A stretch of 22,692 nt of DNA from Alloboseaceae bacterium BT-24-1 (GTDB taxonomy: Bacteria; Pseudomonadota; Alphaproteobacteria; Rhizobiales; Beijerinckiaceae). The position numbers and the translations under genes are program-made. Where the stretch lies: positions 1 to 22,692 of the forward strand of contig JAOYTL010000031.1 of assembly GCA_025846845.1 (NCBI GenBank), given 5' to 3'. The notes under the pieces are model-generated. The model did no database searches. It was not told the DNA's origin and saw only the letters and a list, made by a program, of their open reading frames with translations. Below are positions 1 to 7,138 of this stretch, one piece after another. The first letter of the stretch is position 1. Each line of letters opens with the position of its first letter.

Positions 1-1
1 T

Positions 2-106
2 CTCACCGACGTCATCGCCCGCATCGTCGCCGGCCACCCGCAGAGCCAACTCGACGAGCTCCTGCCTTGGGCCTACGCACCGGCGCCGCTCAAGGCCGTG
101 GCCTGA
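2..106 (+). CDS. IS66-family transposase, C-terminal end (partial at left edge)
   Basis: The frame is open from the left edge to a TGA at 104-106 and gives 34 residues. They include HPQSQLDELLPWAY, which matches the conserved end of IS66-type transposases (a His-Pro, then an L-D-E-L-L-P-W block). The rest of the protein lies outside the window, so I cannot tell whether the element is intact. The expected right terminal inverted repeat should follow within a few tens of bases. The bases at about 110-119 (cagcgcatac) only loosely resemble an IS66 end, so the element border is not fixed. The next gene is on the opposite strand and is a pseudogene, as is common beside insertion sequences. Confidence 0.7.
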   Translation, partial: LTDVIARIVAGHPQSQLDELLPWAYAPAPLKAVA

Positions 107-120
107 GAACAGCGCATACT

Positions 121-586
121 CTAATCCCAACAGCGCACTTGCCGTTTAGCGGCTTCCCAACCCATCTTCATCCAGAAACCGATGACCGGATTGGTTCCCA
201 CCACAGCCAGTCGCAATTTTCAGCCCTCGAGAGTGTTGAGCGCGGGCCGTTCCCCTTCCCGAAAAAGTGCTCGCCCAACGCCCGATTCTTGCACGCTTTT
301 CCGCACCGCCAGAAGACCAATGACCAATGAGCGCCGTCCCAGGCGAGGGGTAGCCGTCGATGATATCGAGAAGCCCAACAGCCACATCTTCGTGCTTCGC
401 CAAGAATGCATGTTCTTGGCGCGGCTCACACCCGGGCGCGAGAGCAGTCGCGAATTCATAGGCCACATCGTCACGTCTCAGGACATCATCGAAATGCTGA
501 GAGTAGGTGGTGAGTTCAGCGAATAGGTTGTCCACCTCGCATAGATCATGCGGACTGGCGGACACAAGCGGCAGAGTTGGTCTCAC
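121..586 (-). pseudogene. GNAT-family N-acetyltransferase, frameshifted with an internal stop
   Basis: Read from the ATG at 586, the protein starts well and reaches the acetyltransferase core (EDVAVGLLDIIDGYPSPGTALIG). The frame then fails. The neighbouring frame continues the same fold with IGLLAVRKSVQESGVGRALF, which is the acetyl-CoA-binding motif A, then meets a TGA at 220-222. It resumes as LRLAVVGTNPVIGFWMKMGW, the usual GNAT C-terminal strand-helix, and stops at 121-123. The frameshift lies exactly at a 7-bp tandem duplication (315-328), and removing one copy restores the frame. The start overlaps the stop of the upstream glycosyltransferase gene by four bases (ATGA), so it was once translationally coupled to it. 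One frameshift plus one nonsense codon makes loss of function likely. The substrate is unknown. Confidence 0.75.
315..328. repeat. 7-bp tandem duplication causing the GNAT frameshift
   Basis: The heptamer gaccaat occurs twice in a row, at 315-321 and 322-328. On the minus strand this reads attggtc twice, inside the codons for A-L-I-G. Deleting one copy joins the two acetyltransferase frames into a continuous ALIGLLAVR, so the duplication is the simplest explanation of the frameshift. Confidence 0.8.
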
Positions 587-2160
587 CTCTCAGGGCGCCA
601 AGCTCCGGGGCTTGCCGCCTGCATGTCGCTGTCGTCATGCTTTGGCGAGTGCTGCGTTAGACCCTGGCCCGGAGCGACGAACATGATGTGGAACGCCTGA
701 GCCTGGCCAGCCGCTCGCAAGAACTCCGGCTTTTGTGCATGAATCGTTTGCTCAAAGTCCGTCAAGCCTTTCCATTTCCGGGCGCGGTCCATGCACAAGA
801 CATCCGTATGCACGCAAATAATCGCTAACCCTTGCTTCTCCAATCGCAACGGACTTATCCACGGCGCATCGGTCGACGAAAAATTCGTAAACTCGCTGGG
901 ATGATCTGGACCGTAAAATGTCGCAGCAAGAGCGTAGCTTTCGCTGCCGGCAACGACTCTCAAGGGAGCGCGGTAACGTTCTCTCCAAAGCTCGTTCAGC
1001 TGTCTCGCGACCAGCGATCGTGGCTCGTTGTAATGGTCGCTGTTAGCTTTGAACTTCGCGGCAGCGACCGGAACAGCCATCATGAGAGAGCCCGCCATGA
1101 GTAGTTTCACTGAGAGCAAAGTTGACCTGAGTTTCTGAGCATCGAAGCGCAGCTGCAGCAGCACGATCAGCGCCAGCGGCACGAAGGGGAAAAACGGAAT
1201 TGCCGAGTTCGTCGTGATTTTTACGTTTCCCACTATGGAAATGATCGCCATCAGCACGAACGGCCCAAAGGAGAGAATAGCGAGGCTTCCGTTCTGACGC
1301 GCCCTCAAGCCGGACACCAATTCCTTCAACCGCAAATGCCGAGGCTCGAAGAGGATCACAAAAACGAGCGCGAGCAGGCTATGGAACAGGACACATCCGA
1401 CGAAAAAGAGGACGGCCTTATTGAGAATGACCAGGAACGGGAAGGCCGTGCGCGTTGCAAGATTGTGCATTGGCCCGGTCGGAGCATAGACGCACCATGC
1501 CGCGTGAGGGGCGATGCAGATAAGAAATACGATCATTGAGAGGAACGGCGCCGCGCTCTTCCAGTAATCGCGTGCCATGGAGTGCGTTATTGACGCAATG
1601 AGACAACATACCAGGAGGATCCCGGCCGAGTATTTTGAAAGAACAAGCATAGCTGCTAAGATACCGAAGATGGCGGCGCTTATGAGCGAACGTCGTTCTA
1701 GCGATATCAGGAAGATATACGCGGTCCATGGCCAGAGTGAAAGCTGAATTGAGTTCGCGTTGTAATTGAATGCCAAAAAATTGAAGAAAGGAACTAACTC
1801 TAGGAGAAGTACAGCGGCCAAGCGCTCCCGCCCTGTCACAAAGCGCCCTGCAATCATCCAGACTCCGATCAGCCCAACTGTCGAATTCGTAACTGAAAGC
1901 AGGTAAAAAGCCCAGTCAGCCGTGGGAAAGACCGAAAACCAGATGGCGCAAATCCACGCCCAAAGCGGCGGGTGCTTAAAATAGCCGAGTTGCAGCTCTC
2001 TTCCCCAGGAGAATGCCTCCACCATGTCGTTGTGCAGGTCAGAGGGATAAAAGAGGATGAGAGCGAACGTCCACCAAACGACGACATGCAAAACAACAAC
2101 GTATACAAGGATCTGCTCGTGCCGCGTCCGCGGCCACGCAGAGATCAACAAGCTCAACAT
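583..2160 (-). CDS. Glycosyltransferase family 39 (ArnT/PMT-like) membrane protein
   Basis: This 525-residue integral membrane protein has one transmembrane helix near the N-terminus (about residues 18-38). An extracytoplasmic loop with the family hallmarks follows: Asp at about 41 and 45 (PSDLHNDMVEAF) and the KHPPLWAW motif at about 62-69. Eight or more hydrophobic segments then run to about residue 370, followed by a soluble C-terminal domain of about 140 residues. Family members transfer sugars from polyprenyl-phosphate donors to lipid A, glycans or proteins on the periplasmic face of the inner membrane. Length and layout fit the PMT_2/GT39 class, but donor and acceptor cannot be read from sequence. 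The ATG at 2160 has only a distant AGGA upstream, so the start is provisional. The stop overlaps the start of the GNAT pseudogene, suggesting a former two-gene operon that modified a surface polysaccharide or lipid. Confidence 0.8.
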   Translation of the reverse strand: MLSLLISAWPRTRHEQILVYVVVLHVVVWWTFALILFYPSDLHNDMVEAFSWGRELQLGYFKHPPLWAWICAIWFSVFPTADWAFYLLSVTNSTVGLIGVWMIAGRFVTGRERLAAVLLLELVPFFNFLAFNYNANSIQLSLWPWTAYIFLISLERRSLISAAIFGILAAMLVLSKYSAGILLVCCLIASITHSMARDYWKSAAPFLSMIVFLICIAPHAAWCVYAPTGPMHNLATRTAFPFLVILNKAVLFFVGCVLFHSLLALVFVILFEPRHLRLKELVSGLRARQNGSLAILSFGPFVLMAIISIVGNVKITTNSAIPFFPFVPLALIVLLQLRFDAQKLRSTLLSVKLLMAGSLMMAVPVAAAKFKANSDHYNEPRSLVARQLNELWRERYRAPLRVVAGSESYALAATFYGPDHPSEFTNFSSTDAPWISPLRLEKQGLAIICVHTDVLCMDRARKWKGLTDFEQTIHAQKPEFLRAAGQAQAFHIMFVAPGQGLTQHSPKHDDSDMQAASPGAWRPER

Positions 2161-2477
2161 CGGCCGCTATCGTCCTTATCGATCGTCGCCAGCGACACGT
2201 GTCGCAGCTCATGCCACAATGCTTCTGGGCGCCTCGAAGGAGTCGCGCACCAAGTCTGGGTTGAGCCGATGGATTGCGGTCGTATTACGGCTCCTTGATA
2301 CGGCGACCGTCTTGTCGAGCGTCAGGGCAGATCGACAGCCTTGATGTGGCGCAGATGGAGGTCGAGGTCCGTCATCAGCAGCCTTGGCGTCGGCGAAGAG
2401 CCGGGCGATGTTACTCCCGCAAGGCCGTTTGCTTGTTTCGGGCCGTGGGTCGCGCATGCAAGACGGATGAACCGATA

Positions 2478-2507
2478 GGAGGGCGCCTATCAGGGAGGGC
2501 GCCTATC
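2478..2507. repeat. Tandem direct repeat, 14 bp in a 16-bp period
   Basis: The 14-mer ggagggcgcctatc occurs at 2478-2491 and again at 2494-2507, separated by ag. Each copy holds a ggcgcc core, and the preceding gatagg (2474-2479) can pair with cctatc of either copy. It lies in non-coding DNA about 320 bp upstream of the glycosyltransferase start. Its role is unknown. Confidence 0.7.
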
Positions 2508-2780
2508 GCGGCGGCGCCCTGTGCTTTATCCGTGGCTCATGCCTGCAACCGCATGACCTCTCCGCCGACGCCACGACCAGCGAGGGCAATCGCACAGCGT
2601 GGAGGGACCAGAGCTGGCAGCTACTGATTTTTCCGCAGTCATGTTGTTCAACCATCAGGCGTGTCTCGGCCGAGCCAGGTGTTCTTGCTGATCCACCGTG
2701 ATATGCCGGTGTCTCCGGTTCGCGCCTTGGCAAGCCATGCCCGGTCGAGCCCGGTTTGGACGTCCTTGAGAAGACGTAAT

Positions 2781-2812
2781 GTCGGGGTAATATTTTGCTC
2801 TATTTTCCCGAC
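2781..2812. repeat. Imperfect inverted repeat in AT-rich DNA
   Basis: The arms gtcggg (2781-2786) and cccgac (2807-2812) are perfect complements flanking a 20-base AT-rich centre (ggtaatattttgctctattt region). The local AT content contrasts with the GC-rich surroundings. It could be an operator, a small hairpin or the scar of a mobile element. No neighbouring gene fixes its meaning. Confidence 0.5.
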
Positions 2813-3097
2813 TCAGCAGTCCTCCGTGGAATGCCAACGTTAGCGCCGATCGCCGCGAGAAGGCTGCTGGTCATGTGATTGAAGACCGCGGCGAAGCAAA
2901 ACAGCAGATCGCCGACGCTCGTTGGGGGTGCCGGCTTCCGCTTGCTTCCGACCTTCGGAACGATTGCGCAGCAGCTCAACGAGGTGATTTTCAGCAGGCT
3001 GGACTATCGGCATTTGAGGAGGACTGGACCGCTCACCGACGCAGTCGAGCGGAAGTGAGTTCGCAACGACTCTCGTTCGACATAAATCGAGGTGAGC

Positions 3098-3334
3098 ATG
3101 CCATTTCGCGCAATCGTAGCCGAGCCGCAGGAACTGGCTAAGCTGTCTGCCGCGTTTGACGCGGCCTGGATCGCCATCCACAGTGCCGCGCCAGTCGAGA
3201 CGCGACGACAGTCCTCCGCCGCTCGGGAGCGGCTAGGGTGCATTATTATCGACCTGTGGAAGCAGGGCGAAGAATGCTTGGTCGGTAAAGGCGTTGAACG
3301 CTTTCTGAGCCAAGACCATCCGGATCTGGAATGA
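3098..3334 (+). CDS. Hypothetical 78-residue protein
   Basis: The ATG at 3098 is preceded by a good ribosome-binding site (gaggtg), so I prefer it to the GTG at 3092. The product begins MPFRAIVAEPQELAKLSAAF, is predicted helical and soluble, and has no signal peptide, membrane segment or cysteine motif. The segment ARERLGCIIIDLWKQG is amphipathic. It resembles the small conserved proteins of unknown function common in Bradyrhizobium accessory regions, but I cannot name a family. Its TGA overlaps an ATG at 3331 (ATGA), as if a second gene, probably the degraded kinase that follows, had been coupled to it. Confidence 0.55.
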   Translation: MPFRAIVAEPQELAKLSAAFDAAWIAIHSAAPVETRRQSSAARERLGCIIIDLWKQGEECLVGKGVERFLSQDHPDLE

Positions 3335-3485
3335 CTCAGATGCGCTGTTCAGGCGCGTTCGCTCGATCGGCTGCAGGAGAAAGATCAAATGTCAGCCAGA
3401 CCCGTCCGCTCGGATCGCTCAACGCGATGCTTCCCTTCCCGTTCGTCGATCCGGAGTCTGCAGTTTCGCTGGACGATTCTGCGCT

Positions 3486-3890
3486 GTGTTCAGGGTGCGG
3501 GACAAACAAGGTGACTGGATCGCGAAGCGGACCGGTCTTGTAGATTCCACGGGATCGGCCATCGGCGCATGGCTCACGATGCTTTGCCGCGAAGGTGTCG
3601 CCGTGGTGGTGGCAGAGCCGCTCTTCGCCCCAAATCTGCGCGTGCTCGACGATGACGGATACTGGGGTATTTATCCATACATCGAAGGCGTACCCTATAT
3701 CGGCTCGATCGAGCCGGTCAGCACTGCCGGTGGCTTGCTCGGCCAGATGCACGCTGCGAACATGGCCGAGGAGAAAGAGTTCGTCTCCTGCGAGAGACCA
3801 ATGTGCCGAACGACGCAGTGGCTTGCATCCGAGGTGGCTCGAGCCACAGAATTGATGCGACGGGCACGCTTTGCGGAGGAGGGGCCTTCC
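3486..3890 (+). pseudogene. Phosphotransferase/kinase-like (APH fold) N-terminal remnant
   Basis: From the GTG at 3486 the frame reads as the N-lobe of an aminoglycoside-phosphotransferase or homoserine-kinase-like protein. There is a beta-hairpin with a possible ATP-binding Lys (GDWIAKRTG), a hinge region (LDDDGYWGIYPYIEGVPY) and the helix GGLLGQMHAAN. The frame remains open beyond about 3890 but stops resembling a protein, and no catalytic H-x-D or D-x-D loop follows. Upstream, the reading frame at 3331-3543 may hold the extreme N-terminus in another frame. The gene therefore lost its C-terminal lobe and is directly followed by a methyltransferase remnant. The substrate is unknown, and the family call rests on pattern recognition alone. 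Confidence 0.5.
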
Positions 3891-3940
3891 TTACGCTTAT
3901 CAAGAGGCGCGTGTCAGAGGCGAATCCTATACATGGGCTT

Positions 3941-4500
3941 CCGGCGCCGGGGTACGGCGTCGTCCGCCGGGGTGGATTGGTGCTCTCTGCGCAGAGCCGA
4001 ACAACCTCGTCGCCCGGCTGCCGCTGAATGGCGTAATGGGAGGAGAGCCGCCCGAGCAGCTTCTCGAGCTATCGGAAATGATGTGGCGCTACGCGCTCGG
4101 GCACGCACGTCTTTACAAGGGAGCGGAATTTGTCGGGGAACAACGCCCCGCTATGCTCGCTCGACTCGGCTGGCAGGATGTGAGGGTGTCGCTTTCCGAT
4201 AAAGCCTCCGCCACCCTTCCACCCTATTCTGGCGCAGGCGAGGTCGCAAAAGCTGAGGTGTGGGAACGTTGGCGAGCAGAAGGGGGGCGGCCCATACGAC
4301 CGCATGAGATGCGAACCAATGTTCTTGCCGGCGGGGGATCGGAAGAATTCTTCGACTTGGCTTGGCGCGACTATCTGGGCCGTGATCGAGAGACGATCCA
4401 GGCACGCGCTGAACAACGTTGGCACGCTGCTGGCGGCACTCTGTTCTACATCGTCGCGGGCCGGATTCCTGCGTGGGCAGCAGGCTTGACGTCAGCCTAG
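3941..4500 (+). pseudogene. Class I SAM-dependent methyltransferase, C-terminal remnant
   Basis: One frame reads YGVVRRGGLVL, like the strand after motif III in UbiE/BioC-type methyltransferases (a P/R-G-G-x-L block). Near 3985-4000 it shifts to another frame, CAEPNNLVARLPLNG, which then runs without a break to the TAG at 4498-4500. The later part (LLELSEMMWRYALGHARLYKG; GGGSEEFFDLAWRDY) is coherent, and FYIVAGR is a typical terminal strand. The SAM-binding N-terminal half with a GxGxG motif is missing. The frameshift and missing N-terminus mark a pseudogene. Its stop codon overlaps that of the convergent SMR gene. Confidence 0.55.
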
Positions 4501-4826
4501 TGCACCGATGCCGTCGAGAAAGCGTTCATGACCACGACGCCGGACACGATGAGGACCATTCCAAACATTGCTGGCGCGTCCAGCCTCTGTCCTTGCAGCA
4601 GCCACGCCGCTAGCGAGATCAGTACGATCCCCACGCCCGACCAGATGGCGTAGGCTATGCCGGTGGGAATGAACTTGAGGGTCAACGACAGGAAGTAGAA
4701 CGCCACACCGTACCCAACGATAGTGAGGAACGACCAAAAGGGCTGTGTGAATCCCTCAGACTGTTTCATAGCGGTGGTCCCAACCACCTCAGCCAGGATG
4801 GCGACGGCGAGCAGTAAGTATTTCAT
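4497..4826 (-). CDS. Small multidrug resistance (SMR/EmrE-like) exporter
   Basis: This 109-residue, four-helix inner-membrane protein has the full SMR signature. The first helix carries the membrane-embedded Glu at residue 13 (equivalent to EmrE Glu14) in ILAEVVGTTAMKQSEGFT. A second-helix segment YGVAFYFLSLTLKFIPTGIAYAIW follows, with Tyr and Trp at the positions used for substrate contact, then GVGIVLISLAAWLLQGQ. Homologues act as antiparallel dimers that exchange protons for lipophilic cations, and some (Gdx type) export guanidinium; I cannot separate the subtypes with certainty. I chose the ATG at 4826 because it aligns with the family N-terminus; the frame is open further upstream but that part is not SMR-like. 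The ribosome-binding site is weak. It is convergent with the methyltransferase remnant. Confidence 0.9.
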   Translation of the reverse strand: MKYLLLAVAILAEVVGTTAMKQSEGFTQPFWSFLTIVGYGVAFYFLSLTLKFIPTGIAYAIWSGVGIVLISLAAWLLQGQRLDAPAMFGMVLIVSGVVVMNAFSTASVH

Positions 4827-5228
4827 GTCAAGTAGATACCACATGGATTGTAGTGAAAATTTGACAATGCGTCCACGCGATTCCAGCCCCGAAAAAACGT
4901 TAACATGGTTCTCTCGTGCGACGGTAGGTATGCAGAAAGAATAGCCTTGCCGCACACGCACAGACTCGCAAGCTGGCGGCATCGGAGCTGCAACGCTGAT
5001 TGCCAGAGATGAAGTCGGGTTGAAAAACGCAAACTCGGATTCCTGCTAGAAGCCTATAAGATGGCTTGTGGGACAGGGGCGATAGCTTCGTTGTGCCGTA
5101 AGCTTCAGCAGCGCTGGCCAGGAGCAACTCCTGAGACCCTCGCCAGACCATGAGCGCAGGCGGCTGCTCGACACGGGCACGATAATCGAAGTCGTTCATG
5201 GGAATAGCGCCGATAGCTAGCCAAAGGG
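4827..5228. other. Intergenic stretch between SMR gene and the MacB-like permease gene
   Basis: This 400-bp stretch should hold the promoter of the minus-strand SMR gene and the end of the MacAB-like operon. A minus-strand frame of 99 codons starts with the ATG at 5199 (MNDFDYRARVEQPPALMVWRG), 30 bases after the permease stop. It has no good ribosome-binding site and its C-terminal half looks random, so I do not call it a gene. No terminator with a T-tract is obvious. Confidence 0.4.
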
Positions 5229-6431
5229 TTATTCATGGCGAAGCGCCTCGATTGGATTGAGCGTTGCGGCGCGGCGTGCGGGGAAATATCCGAACACGAT
5301 GCCGATCAGGGCCGAGAATAGAAATGAGGCCAAGTTGATCACCGGATCGAACACAAACGGAATGCTCAAAATTGGCGCAAGGATGAGGCTGCCGATCAGA
5401 GCAAGCGCTATGCCGATGAGGCTGCCAAGGCAGGCCAGCAGCGTCGCTTCAACCAGGAACTGAAGAAGCACGTCTTGCGCGACAGCCCCAATCGCCATCC
5501 GAATCCCGATCTCACGGGTCCGTTCGGTGACCGACACCAGCATGACGTTCATGATGCCGATGCCGCCAACGAGCAAGCTCACGGCTGCCACGGCTCCAAG
5601 CAGCGCGGTCATGACCCTGGTGACGCTGGCGACCGCATCGATGATCTGTTTGGTGTCGGTGATCGAGAAATTGTCCAACGCGCCGCCAGCTAGGCGACGG
5701 CGTTCGCGCAGCAATGATATCAATGAGGCCTTCAGATTGGCGGTCGAATAGGTCGGATCGATGGCGACGATGATCGTCTGAACCTCACGGGTTCCGGTCA
5801 GCGTTCGTTGCACCGCTCTCAACGGCAGGATGATGGTCGAATCCCGGTCGTCACCGAAGCCGCTTTGCCCGCGAGCTGTCAGGACGCCAACGACCTCGCA
5901 AATCATGTCCTGGACCTTGAGTGGCTTGCCGAGCGGCTCCTCGTCACGAAAAAAGCTCCGTCGGATTTCTGCACCGATCAGGCAGACCGTCTTGCCCGCA
6001 TCTTCATCCTCGGCGGTGAAGCGGCGCCCGTTGGAGAGCGTCCAATTCTGCGCAGTCAGATAGTCATCCGTGACACCATCGATCGATGTGTTGCGATTGA
6101 CGCCATTGCGAACCACAATGGCCGAGGTTCTCACCTGGGCCGACACTGCGCGGATTCCGCGAATTTGACTGCGGATCGCCTCAACGTCCAGCAGCTGGAA
6201 GGGAGGCGGGTTTTCATCGCCGCCGGTGCGCGTCCGGCCGGGCTCGACAATCAGAAGATTTGCGCCGAGCTCCGATACCTGCTGCACAATCTTGACGGTG
6301 GCACCCCTGCCAATCGTGACAATGGTGATCACCGCCGCGACACCGACCACGATGCCGAGCACGGTGAGGAAAGACCGCAACAGGTGGCGCCGGATCGCTC
6401 GCGTCGCCAGCAAGACGCTGACGCTCAGCAT
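5229..6431 (-). CDS. MacB-type ABC transporter permease (FtsX domain)
   Basis: This 400-residue protein has a first membrane helix at about 15-40 (RSFLTVLGIVVGVAAVITIV) and a periplasmic MacB core domain of about 230 residues. Three C-terminal helices form the FtsX domain, with the signature LLVGGIGIMNVMLVSVTERTREIG at about 285-310 and the usual ending PARRAATLNPIEALRHE. In MacB the ATPase and permease are fused, whereas here they are separate, as in LolCDE-like and many MacB-like systems. Family members do not carry substrate through the membrane; they drive expulsion of periplasmic substrates through a fusion protein and outer-membrane duct. It overlaps the ATPase gene by seven bases. No TolC-like outer-membrane gene is in the window. 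Confidence 0.93.
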   Translation of the reverse strand: MLSVSVLLATRAIRRHLLRSFLTVLGIVVGVAAVITIVTIGRGATVKIVQQVSELGANLLIVEPGRTRTGGDENPPPFQLLDVEAIRSQIRGIRAVSAQVRTSAIVVRNGVNRNTSIDGVTDDYLTAQNWTLSNGRRFTAEDEDAGKTVCLIGAEIRRSFFRDEEPLGKPLKVQDMICEVVGVLTARGQSGFGDDRDSTIILPLRAVQRTLTGTREVQTIIVAIDPTYSTANLKASLISLLRERRRLAGGALDNFSITDTKQIIDAVASVTRVMTALLGAVAAVSLLVGGIGIMNVMLVSVTERTREIGIRMAIGAVAQDVLLQFLVEATLLACLGSLIGIALALIGSLILAPILSIPFVFDPVINLASFLFSALIGIVFGYFPARRAATLNPIEALRHE

Positions 6432-7138
6432 GCTGTGGAACCCGTGCCGTCGGCACGCTCAATCCGATCGATCAGGCCATCCCGAACGTAGACGGTCATT
6501 TGTGCATAGGCGGCCATGTCCGGTTCATGCGTCACCATCAAGATCGTGATCCCGCTGGCCTGGTTCAGCTCGGTCAGCAAGGTCATGATTTCGGTCGAGC
6601 GCTGGCTGTCGAGATTGCCGGTTGGTTCGTCGGCCAGCAACACAGCTGGCGCAGTCACGATCGCGCGCGCGATCGCGACGCGCTGCTGCTGCCCGCCGGA
6701 CAATTCAGCTGGCGTGTGCTGGGCCCAGTCGCTCAATCCAACACGGTCGAGCGCAGCGGCGGCAGCCGCGCGTCGTCGGTGGTGCTCGTCGCGCCGGTAA
6801 ATCAGCGGCAACTCAACATTCTCGATTGCTGTGGTGCGCGCAAGCAGGTTGAAGCCTTGAAACACGAAACCGAGATGGCGCCGCCGCAAGATCGCCCGTT
6901 CATCCTTGCTGAGGCGTTCGATCGCAACGTCTTTGAACAGGAACGAGCCGCCGGTTGGAACGTCGAGGCAGCCGAGAATGTTCATTAATGTGGATTTGCC
7001 GGATCCTGACGGCCCCATCACCGCCACAAATGAGCCCGCGGTGACCTCAAGGTCGACGCCGCGCAGTGCGTGGAAAGCGCCTTCGCCTGAGCCATAGCTC
7101 TTGGTGACCCCGCGCAGACGAATCACCGGTATTGTCAT
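6425..7138 (-). CDS. MacB/LolD-type ABC transporter ATPase
   Basis: This 237-residue ATPase has all nucleotide-binding motifs. They are Walker A GPSGSGKST (about 42-50), the Q-loop in FVFQGFNLL (about 91-99), signature LSGGQQQR (146-153), Walker B LLADEPTGNLD (about 167-177) and the H-loop MVTHEPD. The sequence belongs to the MacB/LolD/FtsE group. The ATG at 7138 overlaps the fusion-protein stop (ATGA), and its own end overlaps the permease start, so three proteins are made by coupled translation in equal-order stoichiometry. It acts at the cytoplasmic face of the inner membrane, powering the adjacent permease. Confidence 0.95.
   Translation of the reverse strand: MTIPVIRLRGVTKSYGSGEGAFHALRGVDLEVTAGSFVAVMGPSGSGKSTLMNILGCLDVPTGGSFLFKDVAIERLSKDERAILRRRHLGFVFQGFNLLARTTAIENVELPLIYRRDEHHRRRAAAAAALDRVGLSDWAQHTPAELSGGQQQRVAIARAIVTAPAVLLADEPTGNLDSQRSTEIMTLLTELNQASGITILMVTHEPDMAAYAQMTVYVRDGLIDRIERADGTGSTAC

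Larger units (their letters stand above)
2161..3097. other. Gene-poor stretch with short possible remnants
   Basis: I find no convincing gene in this 0.9 kb. Two short frames look protein-like but have no clear start. On the minus strand, 2648-2812 is open for about 54 codons and includes LLKDVQTGLDRAWLAKA and ISRWISKNTWLGRD. On the plus strand, 2933-3058 reads FGTIAQQLNEVIFSRLDYRHL, which faintly recalls the helix and DHR/L region of 6-pyruvoyl-tetrahydropterin synthase/QueD proteins. Both are probably fragments of decayed genes, and neither assignment is firm. The stretch also carries a tandem repeat (2478-2507) and an inverted repeat (2781-2812). The promoter of the glycosyltransferase gene should lie in its first 200 bases. 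Confidence 0.4.

Noticed and set aside
4419..4435. Sigma-54-like promoter, ttggcacgctgctggc, with GG and GC ten bases apart
   Set aside because: It lies inside the methyltransferase remnant and points towards the convergent SMR gene, so there is nothing for it to transcribe.
4827..4982. N-terminal extension of the SMR gene by 52 codons
   Set aside because: SMR proteins are about 105-110 residues, and the first helix begins directly after the ATG at 4826. The extension is not membrane-like.
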